The notes: generated by a model from the sequence alone, not told the origin. DNA of 10,341 nt from an uncultured Peptoniphilus sp. (GCA_947254665.1 CAMYEJ010000041.1:1-10341), one strand, 5' to 3'. Positions 1 to 7,551 are shown, numbered from the stretch's first letter. A program made the numbers and translations.

Positions 1-2
1 GT

Positions 3-1028
3 GACTACTCAGACATCTCAACTCTCGTGCAAAAATCTGTGGACTCTGCCATCGAAGGAGTAAGAAACTCCATAAGTTATATTTTAAATTCTTATAAAAA
101 TAAAAAAGACTTACCACCTGCGAGAAGGGAAAAGTATGCGGTACAAAATCCTGCCATAAATACTGCGGCAGGATTTGCAAAATGGACTGGATATGCGTTT
201 ATGTTTACCGGAGTTACTTTGATGTTTGGTTTTTTTGAAGAACCTTCTTTGGCAATCGGAGCAATTTCTTCATTTGCAGCTGGATTTGTATTAGAAAGAT
301 GGGGAAAACTCGTAAAGAATAGAGCTCTAAGATATAAAAAATATATAAGAGAATTTGGAAATAATACAGTTGTCACCATAGACGACCTATGTTCCTGCGC
401 AGCGGTTGAGCCAGAAACGGTTATAAAGGATTTGACATATTTTATAAAGAAGGATTATTTTAAAGAAGCTAGGATTGTAGAAAATAATTCCATATTTATT
501 TTGGATAAGAAGACCTACGAAGTATACAAGAATAATTACAAAGACGTCTACCTCGGCAATAAAAAAGAAGAAAATTTAGAAGAAGGCAAGGTGGATTCCA
601 CATTAGAGATTGGCAAGAGCTATATTACAGAAATAGCTGCCTACCTATCTAAGCTGCCAGAAAGTTTACAATCAGATGTGGCAAAACTTCTATCCATAGT
701 AAGAGAAATATTTAAACAAATTAAAAAAGACCCATCAAGAATCGAAGAACTCTCCAAGTTTATGGACTACTACCTACCGACTACAGTTTCACTTTTAAAG
801 AGGTACAATGAATTTAATGAATCGGAAGTTGTAACAGAATCTCAAAAGAATTCAATGGTAGAAATAGAAAAGACAATTTCAACCATAGACGAAGCATTCT
901 TAAAGTTACTTAATGAAATATACGGAAATGTAGCAATGGATATAAATTCAGACATAACTGTCTTAACCACCATGCTAAAACAGGAAGGTCTCTTGGATAA
1001 TGATTTTAAAGGAGAAATAAATGGATAA
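3..1028 (+). CDS. XpaC-like protein (5-bromo-4-chloroindolyl phosphate hydrolysis family), 5' end outside window
   Basis: The reading frame is open from base 3. The first in-frame start, GTG at 27, has no ribosome binding site in front of it, and the residues before it (DYSDISTL) continue the same polar style, so the true start is probably upstream of the window. Counting from the GTG, two hydrophobic stretches at about residues 52-72 and 75-92 (around TGYAFMFTGVTLMFGFF and AIGAISSFAAGFVL) predict a membrane hairpin. A basic helix and a small winged-helix-like segment follow (TIDDLCSCAAVEPETVIKDLTYFIKKDYF, about 116-145), then a charged helical tail. This order resembles the XpaC family, named for hydrolysis of an indolyl phosphate in Bacillus; its real biochemical role is unclear. 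The gene overlaps telA by 8 bases, and xpaC-telA pairing is common in Firmicutes. Family assignment is by recognition of the architecture, with no search run. Confidence 0.75.
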   Translation, partial: DYSDISTLVQKSVDSAIEGVRNSISYILNSYKNKKDLPPARREKYAVQNPAINTAAGFAKWTGYAFMFTGVTLMFGFFEEPSLAIGAISSFAAGFVLERWGKLVKNRALRYKKYIREFGNNTVVTIDDLCSCAAVEPETVIKDLTYFIKKDYFKEARIVENNSIFILDKKTYEVYKNNYKDVYLGNKKEENLEEGKVDSTLEIGKSYITEIAAYLSKLPESLQSDVAKLLSIVREIFKQIKKDPSRIEELSKFMDYYLPTTVSLLKRYNEFNESEVVTESQKNSMVEIEKTISTIDEAFLKLLNEIYGNVAMDINSDITVLTTMLKQEGLLDNDFKGEING

Positions 1029-2157
1029 CGAAATTAAATTAACCTTAGATGATAACGAAGAAGTAAAAGAACCTGTGTTAGAAATTGCAAAAATAGAAAA
1101 TGAAATAGAAAAAGCAAAGCCAGAAGTAACTCTAACCGAAGAAGAACAAAAGATGGTGGATGAATTTTCTAAAAAGATAGATTTAAAAAATTCCAACCAA
1201 GTTCTTCAATATGGGGCAGGGGCTCAATCCAAGATAGCAGGTTTTTCTGAAAAGACTCTAAACAGTGTAAGGACTAAGGATTTGGGGGAAGTTGGAGATC
1301 TTCTTTCAAATGTGGTTTCTGAACTTAAAAATTTTGAAATAGATGAAAAAGAAAAGGGAATTACTGCCTTCTTCAAGAAGAATGCAAACAAGATTATGAA
1401 TCTTAAAAATAAGTATGAAAAGGCAGAAACAAATGTAGATACTATTGCAAAAGTCCTTGAAAATCATCAAGTTCAACTCTTAAAAGACATTGCAAATCTA
1501 GACCAAATGTATGATTTAAACAAGAGTTATTACAAAGAAATATCCATGTATATAATGGCTGGTAAACAAAAACTTAAAGAAGCTAGGACAAAAGAACTTC
1601 CAGCACTTATAGAAAAAGCAAGCGCTTCAAACTTGCCGACGGATGCCCAAGAATTAAATGACTTCCAATCATCCATAGATAGATTTGACAAAAAAATTCA
1701 CGATTTAGATTTAACTAGGACTGTGGCTCTTCAAATGGCTCCACAAATTAGGATGATTCAAGCGTCAAACACTGTAATGGTTGAGAAGATTCAATCTACA
1801 ATCGTTAATACCATTCCGCTTTGGAAATCACAAATGGTGCTAGCTCTTTCTGCAGCCCATACTGGACAGGCAGCAAAGGCTACAAAAGAAGTAACCAACT
1901 TAACCAATGAACTTCTAAAGAAGAATGCGGACAATTTAAAAATGGCTACTGTAGAAACTGCAAGAGAAGCAGAAAGATCAGTAGTTGACATAGAAACACT
2001 AAAACATACAAACGAACAACTCATCGCAGCTCTATCCGAAGTTAGAAATATTCAAATCGAAGGCAGAGCAAAGAGAAGAGAAGCGGAACAAGAAATGGTT
2101 AAATTAGAGAGTGATCTAAAGAAATCTCTAATAGAAATCGCCACAAAAGAAAGATAA
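1021..2157 (+). CDS. telA: TelA family toxic anion resistance protein
   Basis: This is a 378-residue protein of the TelA family, named for plasmid tellurite resistance. Chromosomal copies are widespread, and their normal function is poorly defined but often linked to cell-envelope stress. The protein is almost wholly charged and helical, has no signal peptide or membrane segment, and is expected to be cytoplasmic. Family marks include the stretch from R221 (DLDLTRTVALQMAPQIRMIQ) and the IPLWK motif at 265-269 followed by a long C-terminal coiled-coil-like helix. Start: ATG 1021 has AAAGGAG at 1008-1014 and overlaps the end of the xpaC-like gene, so the two are probably translated together. 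The length is normal for the family. Identity is confident; a role in tellurite resistance in this organism is not shown by the sequence. Confidence 0.93.
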   Translation: MDNEIKLTLDDNEEVKEPVLEIAKIENEIEKAKPEVTLTEEEQKMVDEFSKKIDLKNSNQVLQYGAGAQSKIAGFSEKTLNSVRTKDLGEVGDLLSNVVSELKNFEIDEKEKGITAFFKKNANKIMNLKNKYEKAETNVDTIAKVLENHQVQLLKDIANLDQMYDLNKSYYKEISMYIMAGKQKLKEARTKELPALIEKASASNLPTDAQELNDFQSSIDRFDKKIHDLDLTRTVALQMAPQIRMIQASNTVMVEKIQSTIVNTIPLWKSQMVLALSAAHTGQAAKATKEVTNLTNELLKKNADNLKMATVETAREAERSVVDIETLKHTNEQLIAALSEVRNIQIEGRAKRREAEQEMVKLESDLKKSLIEIATKER

Positions 2158-2172
2158 GGAAAGAAAAAGATA

Positions 2173-2751
2173 ATGAAATTACTTGAAGAAAGAATAAAAA
2201 AAGATGGAAAAATTCTTGAAGATGGAAAGATTATAAAAGTGGATTCATTTTTAAACCATCAACTTGATATACAATTTTTGGAAAAATTGGGAGACGAAAT
2301 GTACGCCCATTTTCTTGAAAAAAAGGTAAATAAAATTTTGACCATCGAAGCATCTGGAATTGCACTGGCAACTGTTGTATCTCAAAGTTTTAACGGAATT
2401 CCAGTAGTCTTTGCAAAGAAACAAAGAACGAAAAATATTGGAGATAATATCTATACCTCAGAAGTTAAATCCTACACAACTGGAAAAGAATACACGATTA
2501 CAGTTTCAAAAGAATATTTAAATGAAGGCGATAGACTTTTGATAATCGATGACTTCCTAGCAGAAGGTCAAGCCCTAAGAGGACTAATTGACATTTCAAA
2601 TAAAGCTTCTGCTCATATATGCGGACTTTCCGTTGCGGTTGAAAAGGGATTCCAAGGCGGAGGAGATGCGCTTAGAGAAGATGGATATGACCTTCTTTCT
2701 CTGGCAATAATCGATTCAGTTAAAGATAATAAAATAGAATTTAGGAGATAG
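2173..2751 (+). CDS. xpt: Xanthine phosphoribosyltransferase
   Basis: Xpt joins xanthine to PRPP to make XMP for purine salvage towards GMP in the cytoplasm. The 192 residues match the family length. The PRPP-binding loop is at 122-134 (LLIIDDFLAEGQA), and the N-terminal MKLLEERIKKDG and VDSFLNHQLD segments are typical. IEASGIALA at 58-66 and the C-terminal IEKGF-like segment (VEKGFQGGG, 156-164) also fit. ATG 2173 is preceded by AAGGAAAG at 2156-2163, just after the telA stop. The intergenic gap is only 15 bases, so the guanine riboswitch that precedes xpt in Bacillus cannot be here. Expression must follow that of telA unless a promoter hides inside telA. The related enzymes Hpt and Apt are less likely because of the Xpt-type N-terminus. 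Confidence 0.95.
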   Translation: MKLLEERIKKDGKILEDGKIIKVDSFLNHQLDIQFLEKLGDEMYAHFLEKKVNKILTIEASGIALATVVSQSFNGIPVVFAKKQRTKNIGDNIYTSEVKSYTTGKEYTITVSKEYLNEGDRLLIIDDFLAEGQALRGLIDISNKASAHICGLSVAVEKGFQGGGDALREDGYDLLSLAIIDSVKDNKIEFRR

Positions 2752-2753
2752 AA

Positions 2754-3275
2754 ATGAAATTTAACGAACTGGCAAAGAATAGAAGATCGATTAGAAAATT
2801 CACAGGAGAAAAAGTATCACAAGAAGATTTAGAAACTATACTTAATTCTACACTTACAGCACCATCAGCTCGCAATAGAGATACTGTCCATTACTATGTT
2901 TTTAGAGATAAAAAATCTTTAGAAAAACTCGCTCGTATGAAGAAAGTCGGAGCAGATTTCTTAAGGGAATGTGACGTTGCAATAATGATTCCCGGAGATA
3001 AGGAACTTGCATCAGCCACATATTTTCAAGATGAATGTATCGCTGCTACAATTATGCAGCTTCAAGTCCACGACCTAGGACTAGGTTCATGCTGGGTAAA
3101 TGTAGTAGCTGGCATGTACGACGATAACACCACTACCTATGAATATCTTTTAAAAGAATTCGATATTCCTGAAAAATTCGATATACAATGTGTAATCGGA
3201 ATAGGTCATCCTGCAGAGGAACCTGCAGCTAGAAACCATAGAGAAATAAAAGATTTTGTCAGATTTGATAAATAG
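2754..3275 (+). CDS. Nitroreductase family protein (FMN-dependent oxidoreductase)
   Basis: This is a 173-residue flavoprotein of the nitroreductase fold, expected to use FMN and NAD(P)H to reduce small electrophiles; the natural substrate cannot be read from the sequence. Visible family marks are the N-terminal FMN phosphate-binding RRSIRKF (10-16), APSARN (36-41), the helix leading to GLGSCWV (109-115), and [10 protein letters not shown] (148-157), which is typical near the C-terminus. It is at the short end of the family and carries no ferredoxin domain. ATG 2754 has AGGAG just upstream, inside the end of xpt, and follows the xpt stop by two bases. The stop TAG (3273-3275) lies eight bases before the preferred tsaE start. 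A 10-base direct repeat (AATTCGATAT at 3157 and 3175) encodes a repeated FDI and appears incidental. Confidence 0.92.
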   Translation: MKFNELAKNRRSIRKFTGEKVSQEDLETILNSTLTAPSARNRDTVHYYVFRDKKSLEKLARMKKVGADFLRECDVAIMIPGDKELASATYFQDECIAATIMQLQVHDLGLGSCWVNVVAGMYDDNTTTYEYLLKEFDIPEKFDIQCVIGIGHPAEEPAARNHREIKDFVRFDK

Positions 3276-3283
3276 TGGCGGCT

Positions 3284-3736
3284 ATGAAATTTACTACGAA
3301 ATCATTAGAAGAAACAAAATCTCTTGGTAGAAGACTGGGTTCAATTTTAAACCCAGGACAGGTAATCGCCCTTGAAGGAGATCTCGGAGCAGGCAAGACC
3401 ACATTTACAAAATCTATAGCCATTGGATTAGGAGTGGATGATGTGGTGACAAGTCCAACATTTAATTTAATCAATGAATACATGGGAAGACTTCCTGTCT
3501 ATCATTTTGATGTTTATAGATTAGATGGAATCGATGCGGACTACATGGGATTTGATGAATATCTATTTTCCAATGGAGTATGTATAATCGAGTGGGCGGA
3601 TAAAATAAAAGAACTTTTGCCAGAAGACACACTTTATATCTATATTAAGAAAATTTCTGAAACTGGAAGAGAATTTGATTTTAAACCAAATGGTAAAAAA
3701 TCGAATGAAGTAATGGAGGTGCTCATGTCATGTTGA
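3284..3736 (+). CDS. tsaE: tRNA t6A biosynthesis ATPase TsaE
   Basis: TsaE is the small P-loop ATPase that works with TsaB and TsaD in making N6-threonylcarbamoyladenosine at position 37 of tRNAs reading ANN codons. From ATG 3284 the protein has 150 residues, normal for the family. The Walker A loop is GDLGAGKTT at 32-40. Other family marks are TSPTF (56-60), HFDVYRL (74-80) and IEWADK (102-107). A GTG at 3275, sharing a base with the preceding stop codon, would add three residues (MAA), but [11 protein letters not shown] is the usual family beginning, so ATG 3284 is chosen. Neither start has a good Shine-Dalgarno sequence, so reinitiation by ribosomes leaving the nitroreductase gene is likely. 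The end overlaps tsaB by 7 bases. Confidence 0.95.
   Translation: MKFTTKSLEETKSLGRRLGSILNPGQVIALEGDLGAGKTTFTKSIAIGLGVDDVVTSPTFNLINEYMGRLPVYHFDVYRLDGIDADYMGFDEYLFSNGVCIIEWADKIKELLPEDTLYIYIKKISETGREFDFKPNGKKSNEVMEVLMSC
3715..3720 (+). promoter_or_regulatory. Ribosome binding site of tsaB
   Basis: GGAGGT lies inside the end of tsaE, nine bases before ATG 3730. A nearer ATG at 3725 is in the tsaE frame, so the spacing and reading frame together fix the tsaB start at 3730. Confidence 0.8.
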
Positions 3737-4392
3737 CCTTAGCAATGGATACAAGTTCCAAGACTGCCTGTGTTGGACTTATAAAAGATGGAGAAAATGT
3801 AGCAAATATCACTCTCACAGGAACTAAATTTCACTCTGAATCTCTGATCGACATGGTGGATGATGCACTTAAGTATCAAGATTTAAAAATAAAAGATGTG
3901 GATTTAATCGTAGTTGGGATTGGACCAGGATCTTTCACTGGACTTAGAATTGCACTAACAGTTGCCAAGACATGTGCTCAAACATTAAATATTCCAATAG
4001 TTGGAGTAAGTTCACTAGAAGCATATGCCTTTGGATTTAAAAATAGGGATAAGATCATTCCAATAATTGATGCGAGAAGAGAGAGAGCATTCTTCGGAGT
4101 GTATAGAACTTCTGGAGATGAAGTGATAGAAAATATAAAAGAAGACAGCCTAACAAGTTTTGAAGAGGTTAGAAAATTTATAGATGAGGACACAATCTTG
4201 GTGGGAGAAAGTGCAGAAACTCTAAAAGAAAATCTTGGGGCGAAATTTGCATTTACCACAGAGATTCTTCCAACGGATCTTGCAAAACTCGGAGAGCTTA
4301 AATATAAAAAAGAAGGAAGCGACAACTACTTTACACTTATTCCAAACTATTTGAACGTTTCCCAAGCGGAGAGACAATGGAAGCAAGAGTAA
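3730..4392 (+). CDS. tsaB: tRNA t6A biosynthesis protein TsaB
   Basis: TsaB is the ASKHA-fold partner that dimerises with TsaD and, with TsaE, forms the bacterial threonylcarbamoyl transferase complex; it has no catalytic metal site itself. The 220 residues begin [10 protein letters not shown], the family's typical phosphate-loop-like start. They contain HSE at 35-37 and the signature GPGSFTGLRI at 65-74, followed by the conserved SSLEA (94-98) and IDARR. The length fits TsaB and is clearly shorter than TsaD. The gene overlaps tsaE by 7 bases and rimI by 16 bases, which suggests coupled translation and matched amounts of complex subunits. Old annotations may call this family a glycoprotease-like protein or YeaZ. 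Confidence 0.95.
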   Translation: MLTLAMDTSSKTACVGLIKDGENVANITLTGTKFHSESLIDMVDDALKYQDLKIKDVDLIVVGIGPGSFTGLRIALTVAKTCAQTLNIPIVGVSSLEAYAFGFKNRDKIIPIIDARRERAFFGVYRTSGDEVIENIKEDSLTSFEEVRKFIDEDTILVGESAETLKENLGAKFAFTTEILPTDLAKLGELKYKKEGSDNYFTLIPNYLNVSQAERQWKQE

Positions 4393-4823
4393 GGCGTGCT
4401 GAAGCAAAAGACATACCTACCATAATGAGTTTGGAATACGAAAACTTCGATGAACCTTGGAGCTACGAGACAATTCTACTTGAAATGGCAAAGGAAACAA
4501 ATATCACATTGGTCATAGAAAATCAAAAAGTTTTCGGTTATATGCTCGTTATAATGATGTACGAGGAATTTCATATAGGCTCAATATGTATCGACGAAGA
4601 TTATAGAAACTTAGGATACGGAGAAAAACTTTTAAAATCTTTTTTTGACATTACGGATTCGTTTGGATACGACACCACACTTGAAGTTAGATACGATAAC
4701 TACAGTGCGATAAAACTATATGAAAAACTTGGATTTGAAAAATCTGGAATTAGAAAGAATTACTATAAACATGGCAAGGATGCCATAATTATGTGGAGGA
4801 AAAATGTTAACACTGGGAATTGA
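4377..4823 (+). CDS. rimI: Ribosomal protein S18-alanine N-acetyltransferase (RimI)
   Basis: This is a 148-residue GNAT acetyltransferase. RimI transfers acetyl from acetyl-CoA to the N-terminal alanine of ribosomal protein S18 in enteric bacteria; the substrate in this lineage is inferred from the family. The acetyl-CoA loop is RNLGYG at 77-82. E103 (in LEVRYDN) and Y115 (in KLYEKLGF) fall where the catalytic glutamate and tyrosine of enterobacterial RimI lie. YKHGKDAIIMW near the C-terminus is also typical. The start ATG 4377 has GGAG at 4368-4371 and lies within the end of tsaB. The gene ends 20 bases into tsaD. Its place between tsaB and tsaD is the usual one in Firmicutes and supports RimI over other GNAT proteins. 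Confidence 0.92.
   Translation: MEARVRRAEAKDIPTIMSLEYENFDEPWSYETILLEMAKETNITLVIENQKVFGYMLVIMMYEEFHIGSICIDEDYRNLGYGEKLLKSFFDITDSFGYDTTLEVRYDNYSAIKLYEKLGFEKSGIRKNYYKHGKDAIIMWRKNVNTGN
4795..4800 (+). promoter_or_regulatory. Ribosome binding site of tsaD
   Basis: GGAGGA lies inside rimI, three bases before ATG 4804. It supports a tsaD start that overlaps the last 20 bases of rimI instead of a later internal start. Confidence 0.75.
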
Positions 4824-5805
4824 ATCATCCTGCGATGAAACTTCTGTAGCCATTGTAAAAGATGGGAGAGAAGTGTTATCCAATATAATTGCATCACAGA
4901 TAGATGTTCATAAAAAATATGGCGGAGTTGTTCCTGAAATTGCATCTAGAAAACACGTGGAAGCTATATCCCAAGTTATAGATGAAGCATTTACAGAAGC
5001 AAATATTTCCTACGACGATATAGATATAATCTGTGCTACGAGAGGACCTGGACTCATAGGAGCTCTTCTTGTTGGACTGAGTGCAGGAAGAACCATGGCG
5101 TATGCTCTTGAAAAACCATTTGTAGGAGTAAATCACATGATGGGACATATCTGCGCCAACTATATTTCAAACAAAGAGTTGGAACCACCATTTATATGTT
5201 TGGTGGTAAGTGGAGGACACACCTATCTCTTAGACGTAAAAGACTATACAGAATTTAAATTAATAGGCAGAACATTGGATGATGCAGCGGGAGAAGCATA
5301 TGATAAGATAAGTAGAGTACTTGGACTTGGCTATCCGGGAGGACCAGAAATAGAAAAAGCTGCAAGAGATGGAAAAGATATCTATGATTATCCAAGGGTT
5401 ATGATTAATGACGGATATGATTTTTCATTTAGCGGTCTTAAAACTGCTGTTATAAATCATCTTCACAACCTAGAACAGAAAAATGAAACTTACAGGATTG
5501 AAGATGTGGCGAAATCATTCCAAGATGCGGTAATAGATGTGCTTGTAGAGAAAACTATAAGACTAACAGTAGAGAGAAATCTAGATAAGATAGTCTTATC
5601 AGGAGGAGTATCTGCAAACGGAGAACTAAGACGCAGAATGGAAGAGGCGGCAAAGGAACATGGATATAAAGTTTATTATCCGGAAAAGATACTTTGTACC
5701 GACAACGCAGCCATGATTGCATCAGCTGGATACTATGATTATAAAACTGGAAATTATGAAAATAATGTAACTGCCAAGCCTAATTTAGGTCTAGAAAATT
5801 CTTGA
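4804..5805 (+). CDS. tsaD: tRNA N6-threonylcarbamoyladenosine transferase TsaD
   Basis: TsaD transfers the threonylcarbamoyl group from threonylcarbamoyl-AMP (made by TsaC, not in this window) to A37 of ANN-reading tRNAs. The protein has 333 residues, a normal length. The opening GIESSCDETS (5-14) is a family hallmark. H111 and H115 in HMMGH and D300 in CTDNAAM form the metal site. Other conserved blocks are GPGLIGALLVG (81-91), VSGGHT (135-140), LDDAAGEAYDK (158-168), FSFSGLKTA (207-215) and LSGGVSANG (265-273). All key residues are present. It is the last gene of the t6A group, and its stop codon TGA (5803-5805) lies inside the -35 box of the next promoter. Former names were gcp and ygjD; the old glycoprotease label is wrong for function. 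Confidence 0.97.
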   Translation: MLTLGIESSCDETSVAIVKDGREVLSNIIASQIDVHKKYGGVVPEIASRKHVEAISQVIDEAFTEANISYDDIDIICATRGPGLIGALLVGLSAGRTMAYALEKPFVGVNHMMGHICANYISNKELEPPFICLVVSGGHTYLLDVKDYTEFKLIGRTLDDAAGEAYDKISRVLGLGYPGGPEIEKAARDGKDIYDYPRVMINDGYDFSFSGLKTAVINHLHNLEQKNETYRIEDVAKSFQDAVIDVLVEKTIRLTVERNLDKIVLSGGVSANGELRRRMEEAAKEHGYKVYYPEKILCTDNAAMIASAGYYDYKTGNYENNVTAKPNLGLENS

Positions 5806-5830
5806 CAAAATAAGAATTTTTAAATAGAAT
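5802..5830 (+). promoter_or_regulatory. Predicted sigma-A-type promoter of pyrG
   Basis: A perfect -35 box, TTGACA (5802-5807), is followed after exactly 17 bases by TAGAAT (5825-5830), one base from the -10 consensus. The -35 box overlaps the stop codon of tsaD. Usual spacing would start transcripts at about A5836-A5838, in GAAAACAC. The quality of both boxes and the correct spacing make this the best promoter in the window; use in the cell is inferred. Confidence 0.82.
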
Positions 5831-5858
5831 AAAAGAAAACACATAAAGTTTTTTTCAT

Positions 5859-5891
5859 ATTGGCAATTCACATTGCCAATTTTTTCTTTTT
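5859..5891 (+). terminator. Factor-independent terminator in the pyrG leader (likely attenuator)
   Basis: A perfect 9-bp stem (ATTGGCAAT at 5859-5867 with ATTGCCAAT at 5872-5880) closes a 4-base loop, TCAC, and is followed by U5-C-U5 (5881-5891). It lies downstream of the predicted pyrG promoter and upstream of the pyrG ribosome binding site, so it can stop transcripts of pyrG itself as well as those coming from tsaD. Regulated termination of pyrG is known in Bacillus subtilis and relatives; that this hairpin is regulated is an inference from its position. Confidence 0.85.
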
Positions 5892-5928
5892 GTACAGATA
5901 AAAATTGATATATTAATAAGGAGTTCAA

Positions 5929-7536
5929 ATGAGTAAGTTTATATTTGTAACAGGCGGAGTAGTATCAGGAATAGGAAAAGGAATATCCGCAGCAAGCATC
6001 GGAAGACTTCTAAAGGACAGAGGTCTATCAGTATTTATGCAAAAATTCGACCCATATTTAAACATTGACCCGGGCACCATGAGTCCATACCAACATGGCG
6101 AAGTCTTCGTAACTAGAGATGGAGCGGAAACAGATTTAGACCTTGGCCACTACGAAAGATTTATAGATGAAGAACTAACCAAGAGAGCATCTATAACTAC
6201 AGGCAAAGTCTACGCAAAAATAATCGAAAAGGAAAGACGTGGAGACTTCAATGGAGCAACTGTACAAGTAATTCCACACATAACAGACGAAATAAAAAAT
6301 GCGGTATATAAAGCAGCACAAGAATCTAAAGCGGATGTAGTTATAACAGAAATCGGTGGAACAGTTGGAGATATAGAATCCCTACCATTCCTAGAAGCAA
6401 TAAGACAGATTCACGCAGAAAATAAAAAAGAAGATGTATTATTTGTCCACACTGTATTGGTACCTCAAATACCAGGGTCAGATGAACTAAAGACTAAACC
6501 GACCCAACACTCATTTAAGGAACTTATGAGCAATGGAATCAAGACCAATGTAATAATCGTAAGATCCGATGGAAAAATCACAGAATCAATTAAAAATAAA
6601 ATTTCTCTATTCTGTGATGTGCCAGTAGACGCCATAGTTCAATCAGAAAATGTAGAATTTATCTATGAAGTGCCACTAGTATTCCATAAGAATGGATTAG
6701 ATAACTATATCCTTAGAAAATTAGATCTAGGAAACCAACCAGAATCAAAGGGCGAATGGTCAAAGATGGTGGAAAGATTTAAAACTGCCGACAAACCTGT
6801 TAAGATTGCTCTCGTTGGTAAATATGTAGAACTTCACGACGCATACCTATCAGTTCAACAAGCATTACTAGATGCAGGTTGGGACAACGGATTAATGGTA
6901 GAAATTAAATGGATAAACTCAGAAGAATTAACAGAAGAAAACTCAGATGAGTATCTATCAGATGTAGATGGAATCATCGTACCAGGAGGATTTGGTTCAA
7001 GGGGATTAGAAGGAATGATAGAAGCCAGCAGATATTCAAGGGAACACAATATCCCATATTTTGGAATCTGTCTCGGAATGCAAATAGGACTTATAGAAAT
7101 CGCTAGAAACGCTCTAGGATTTAGAGATGCCCACACCACAGAAGTAGAAGCAAAAACAACCTATCCAATAATCGACCTTATGGATTCACAAAAGGGAATT
7201 GAAAACCTAGGCGGAACCCTTAGACTTGGAAACTATGACTGTCTATTAGAACCGGATTCAAAAGTTCACAAACTTTACGGAGAAGATAAGATATTAGAAA
7301 GACACAGACACAGATACGAATTCAACAATAAATTCAGATCAGATTTAAGAAGAGCTGGAGTTCAATTTGTAGGAATAAATGAAGATCTAGACTTAGTAGA
7401 AATAATTGAGTTAAAAGATCATCCATACTATGTAGCATGCCAGTTCCACCCAGAATTTAAATCAAGACCAAATAGACCACACCCACTATTTGTTGGATTT
7501 GTAAAAGCAGCATTTGAAAAATCTAAGGCAAACTAA
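5929..7536 (+). CDS. pyrG: CTP synthase (glutamine-hydrolysing)
   Basis: PyrG makes CTP from UTP, ATP and glutamine, the last step of pyrimidine nucleotide synthesis. The 535 residues are full length. The N-terminal synthase domain has the P-loop region VSGIGKG (12-18, with K17), the DPYLNIDPGTMSPYQHGEVF block typical of the family, and EIGGTVGDIES with E141 at the metal site. The C-terminal glutamine amidotransferase domain has the nucleophile C381 in GICLGMQ and H507 and E509 in QFHPEF, completing the triad. AAGGAG at 5918-5923 lies five bases before ATG 5929. The gene has its own promoter and a leader terminator, and a second terminator covers its stop codon, so it looks like a separately regulated unit. 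No key residue is missing. Confidence 0.98.
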   Translation: MSKFIFVTGGVVSGIGKGISAASIGRLLKDRGLSVFMQKFDPYLNIDPGTMSPYQHGEVFVTRDGAETDLDLGHYERFIDEELTKRASITTGKVYAKIIEKERRGDFNGATVQVIPHITDEIKNAVYKAAQESKADVVITEIGGTVGDIESLPFLEAIRQIHAENKKEDVLFVHTVLVPQIPGSDELKTKPTQHSFKELMSNGIKTNVIIVRSDGKITESIKNKISLFCDVPVDAIVQSENVEFIYEVPLVFHKNGLDNYILRKLDLGNQPESKGEWSKMVERFKTADKPVKIALVGKYVELHDAYLSVQQALLDAGWDNGLMVEIKWINSEELTEENSDEYLSDVDGIIVPGGFGSRGLEGMIEASRYSREHNIPYFGICLGMQIGLIEIARNALGFRDAHTTEVEAKTTYPIIDLMDSQKGIENLGGTLRLGNYDCLLEPDSKVHKLYGEDKILERHRHRYEFNNKFRSDLRRAGVQFVGINEDLDLVEIIELKDHPYYVACQFHPEFKSRPNRPHPLFVGFVKAAFEKSKAN

Positions 7537-7551
7537 GGTTTGCCTTTTTTT
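7525..7551 (+). terminator. Factor-independent terminator overlapping the pyrG stop codon
   Basis: A perfect 9-bp stem (AAGGCAAAC at 7525-7533 with GTTTGCCTT at 7538-7546) closes the loop TAAG. The loop contains the pyrG stop codon TAA (7534-7536). A run of five T follows (7547-7551). The 5' arm is therefore coding sequence for the last pyrG residues, and ribosomes finishing pyrG would cover the hairpin. The ribosome binding site of the next gene begins directly after the T run. Confidence 0.82.

Noticed and set aside
1685..1690. TTGACA within telA as an internal promoter for xpt
   Set aside because: No acceptable -10 box at 16-18 bases was found, and the site lies deep in a conserved coding block. 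Similar isolated TTGACA words occur by chance elsewhere in this A/T-rich window.
3157..3184. 10-base direct repeat AATTCGATAT in the nitroreductase gene
   Set aside because: There are only two copies, in frame 18 bases apart, encoding a short FDI repetition in a normal coding region. There is no sign of a binding site or recombination.
5849..5891. Bidirectional terminator between tsaD and pyrG
   Set aside because: On the minus strand the hairpin would be followed by a run of A (complement of the T7 at 5849-5855), not T, and there is no minus-strand gene to terminate.
5890..5914. Second promoter just before pyrG (TTGTAC with TATATT)
   Set aside because: The boxes are only 13 bases apart, too close for a sigma-A promoter, and the upstream TTGACA-17-TAGAAT is far better.
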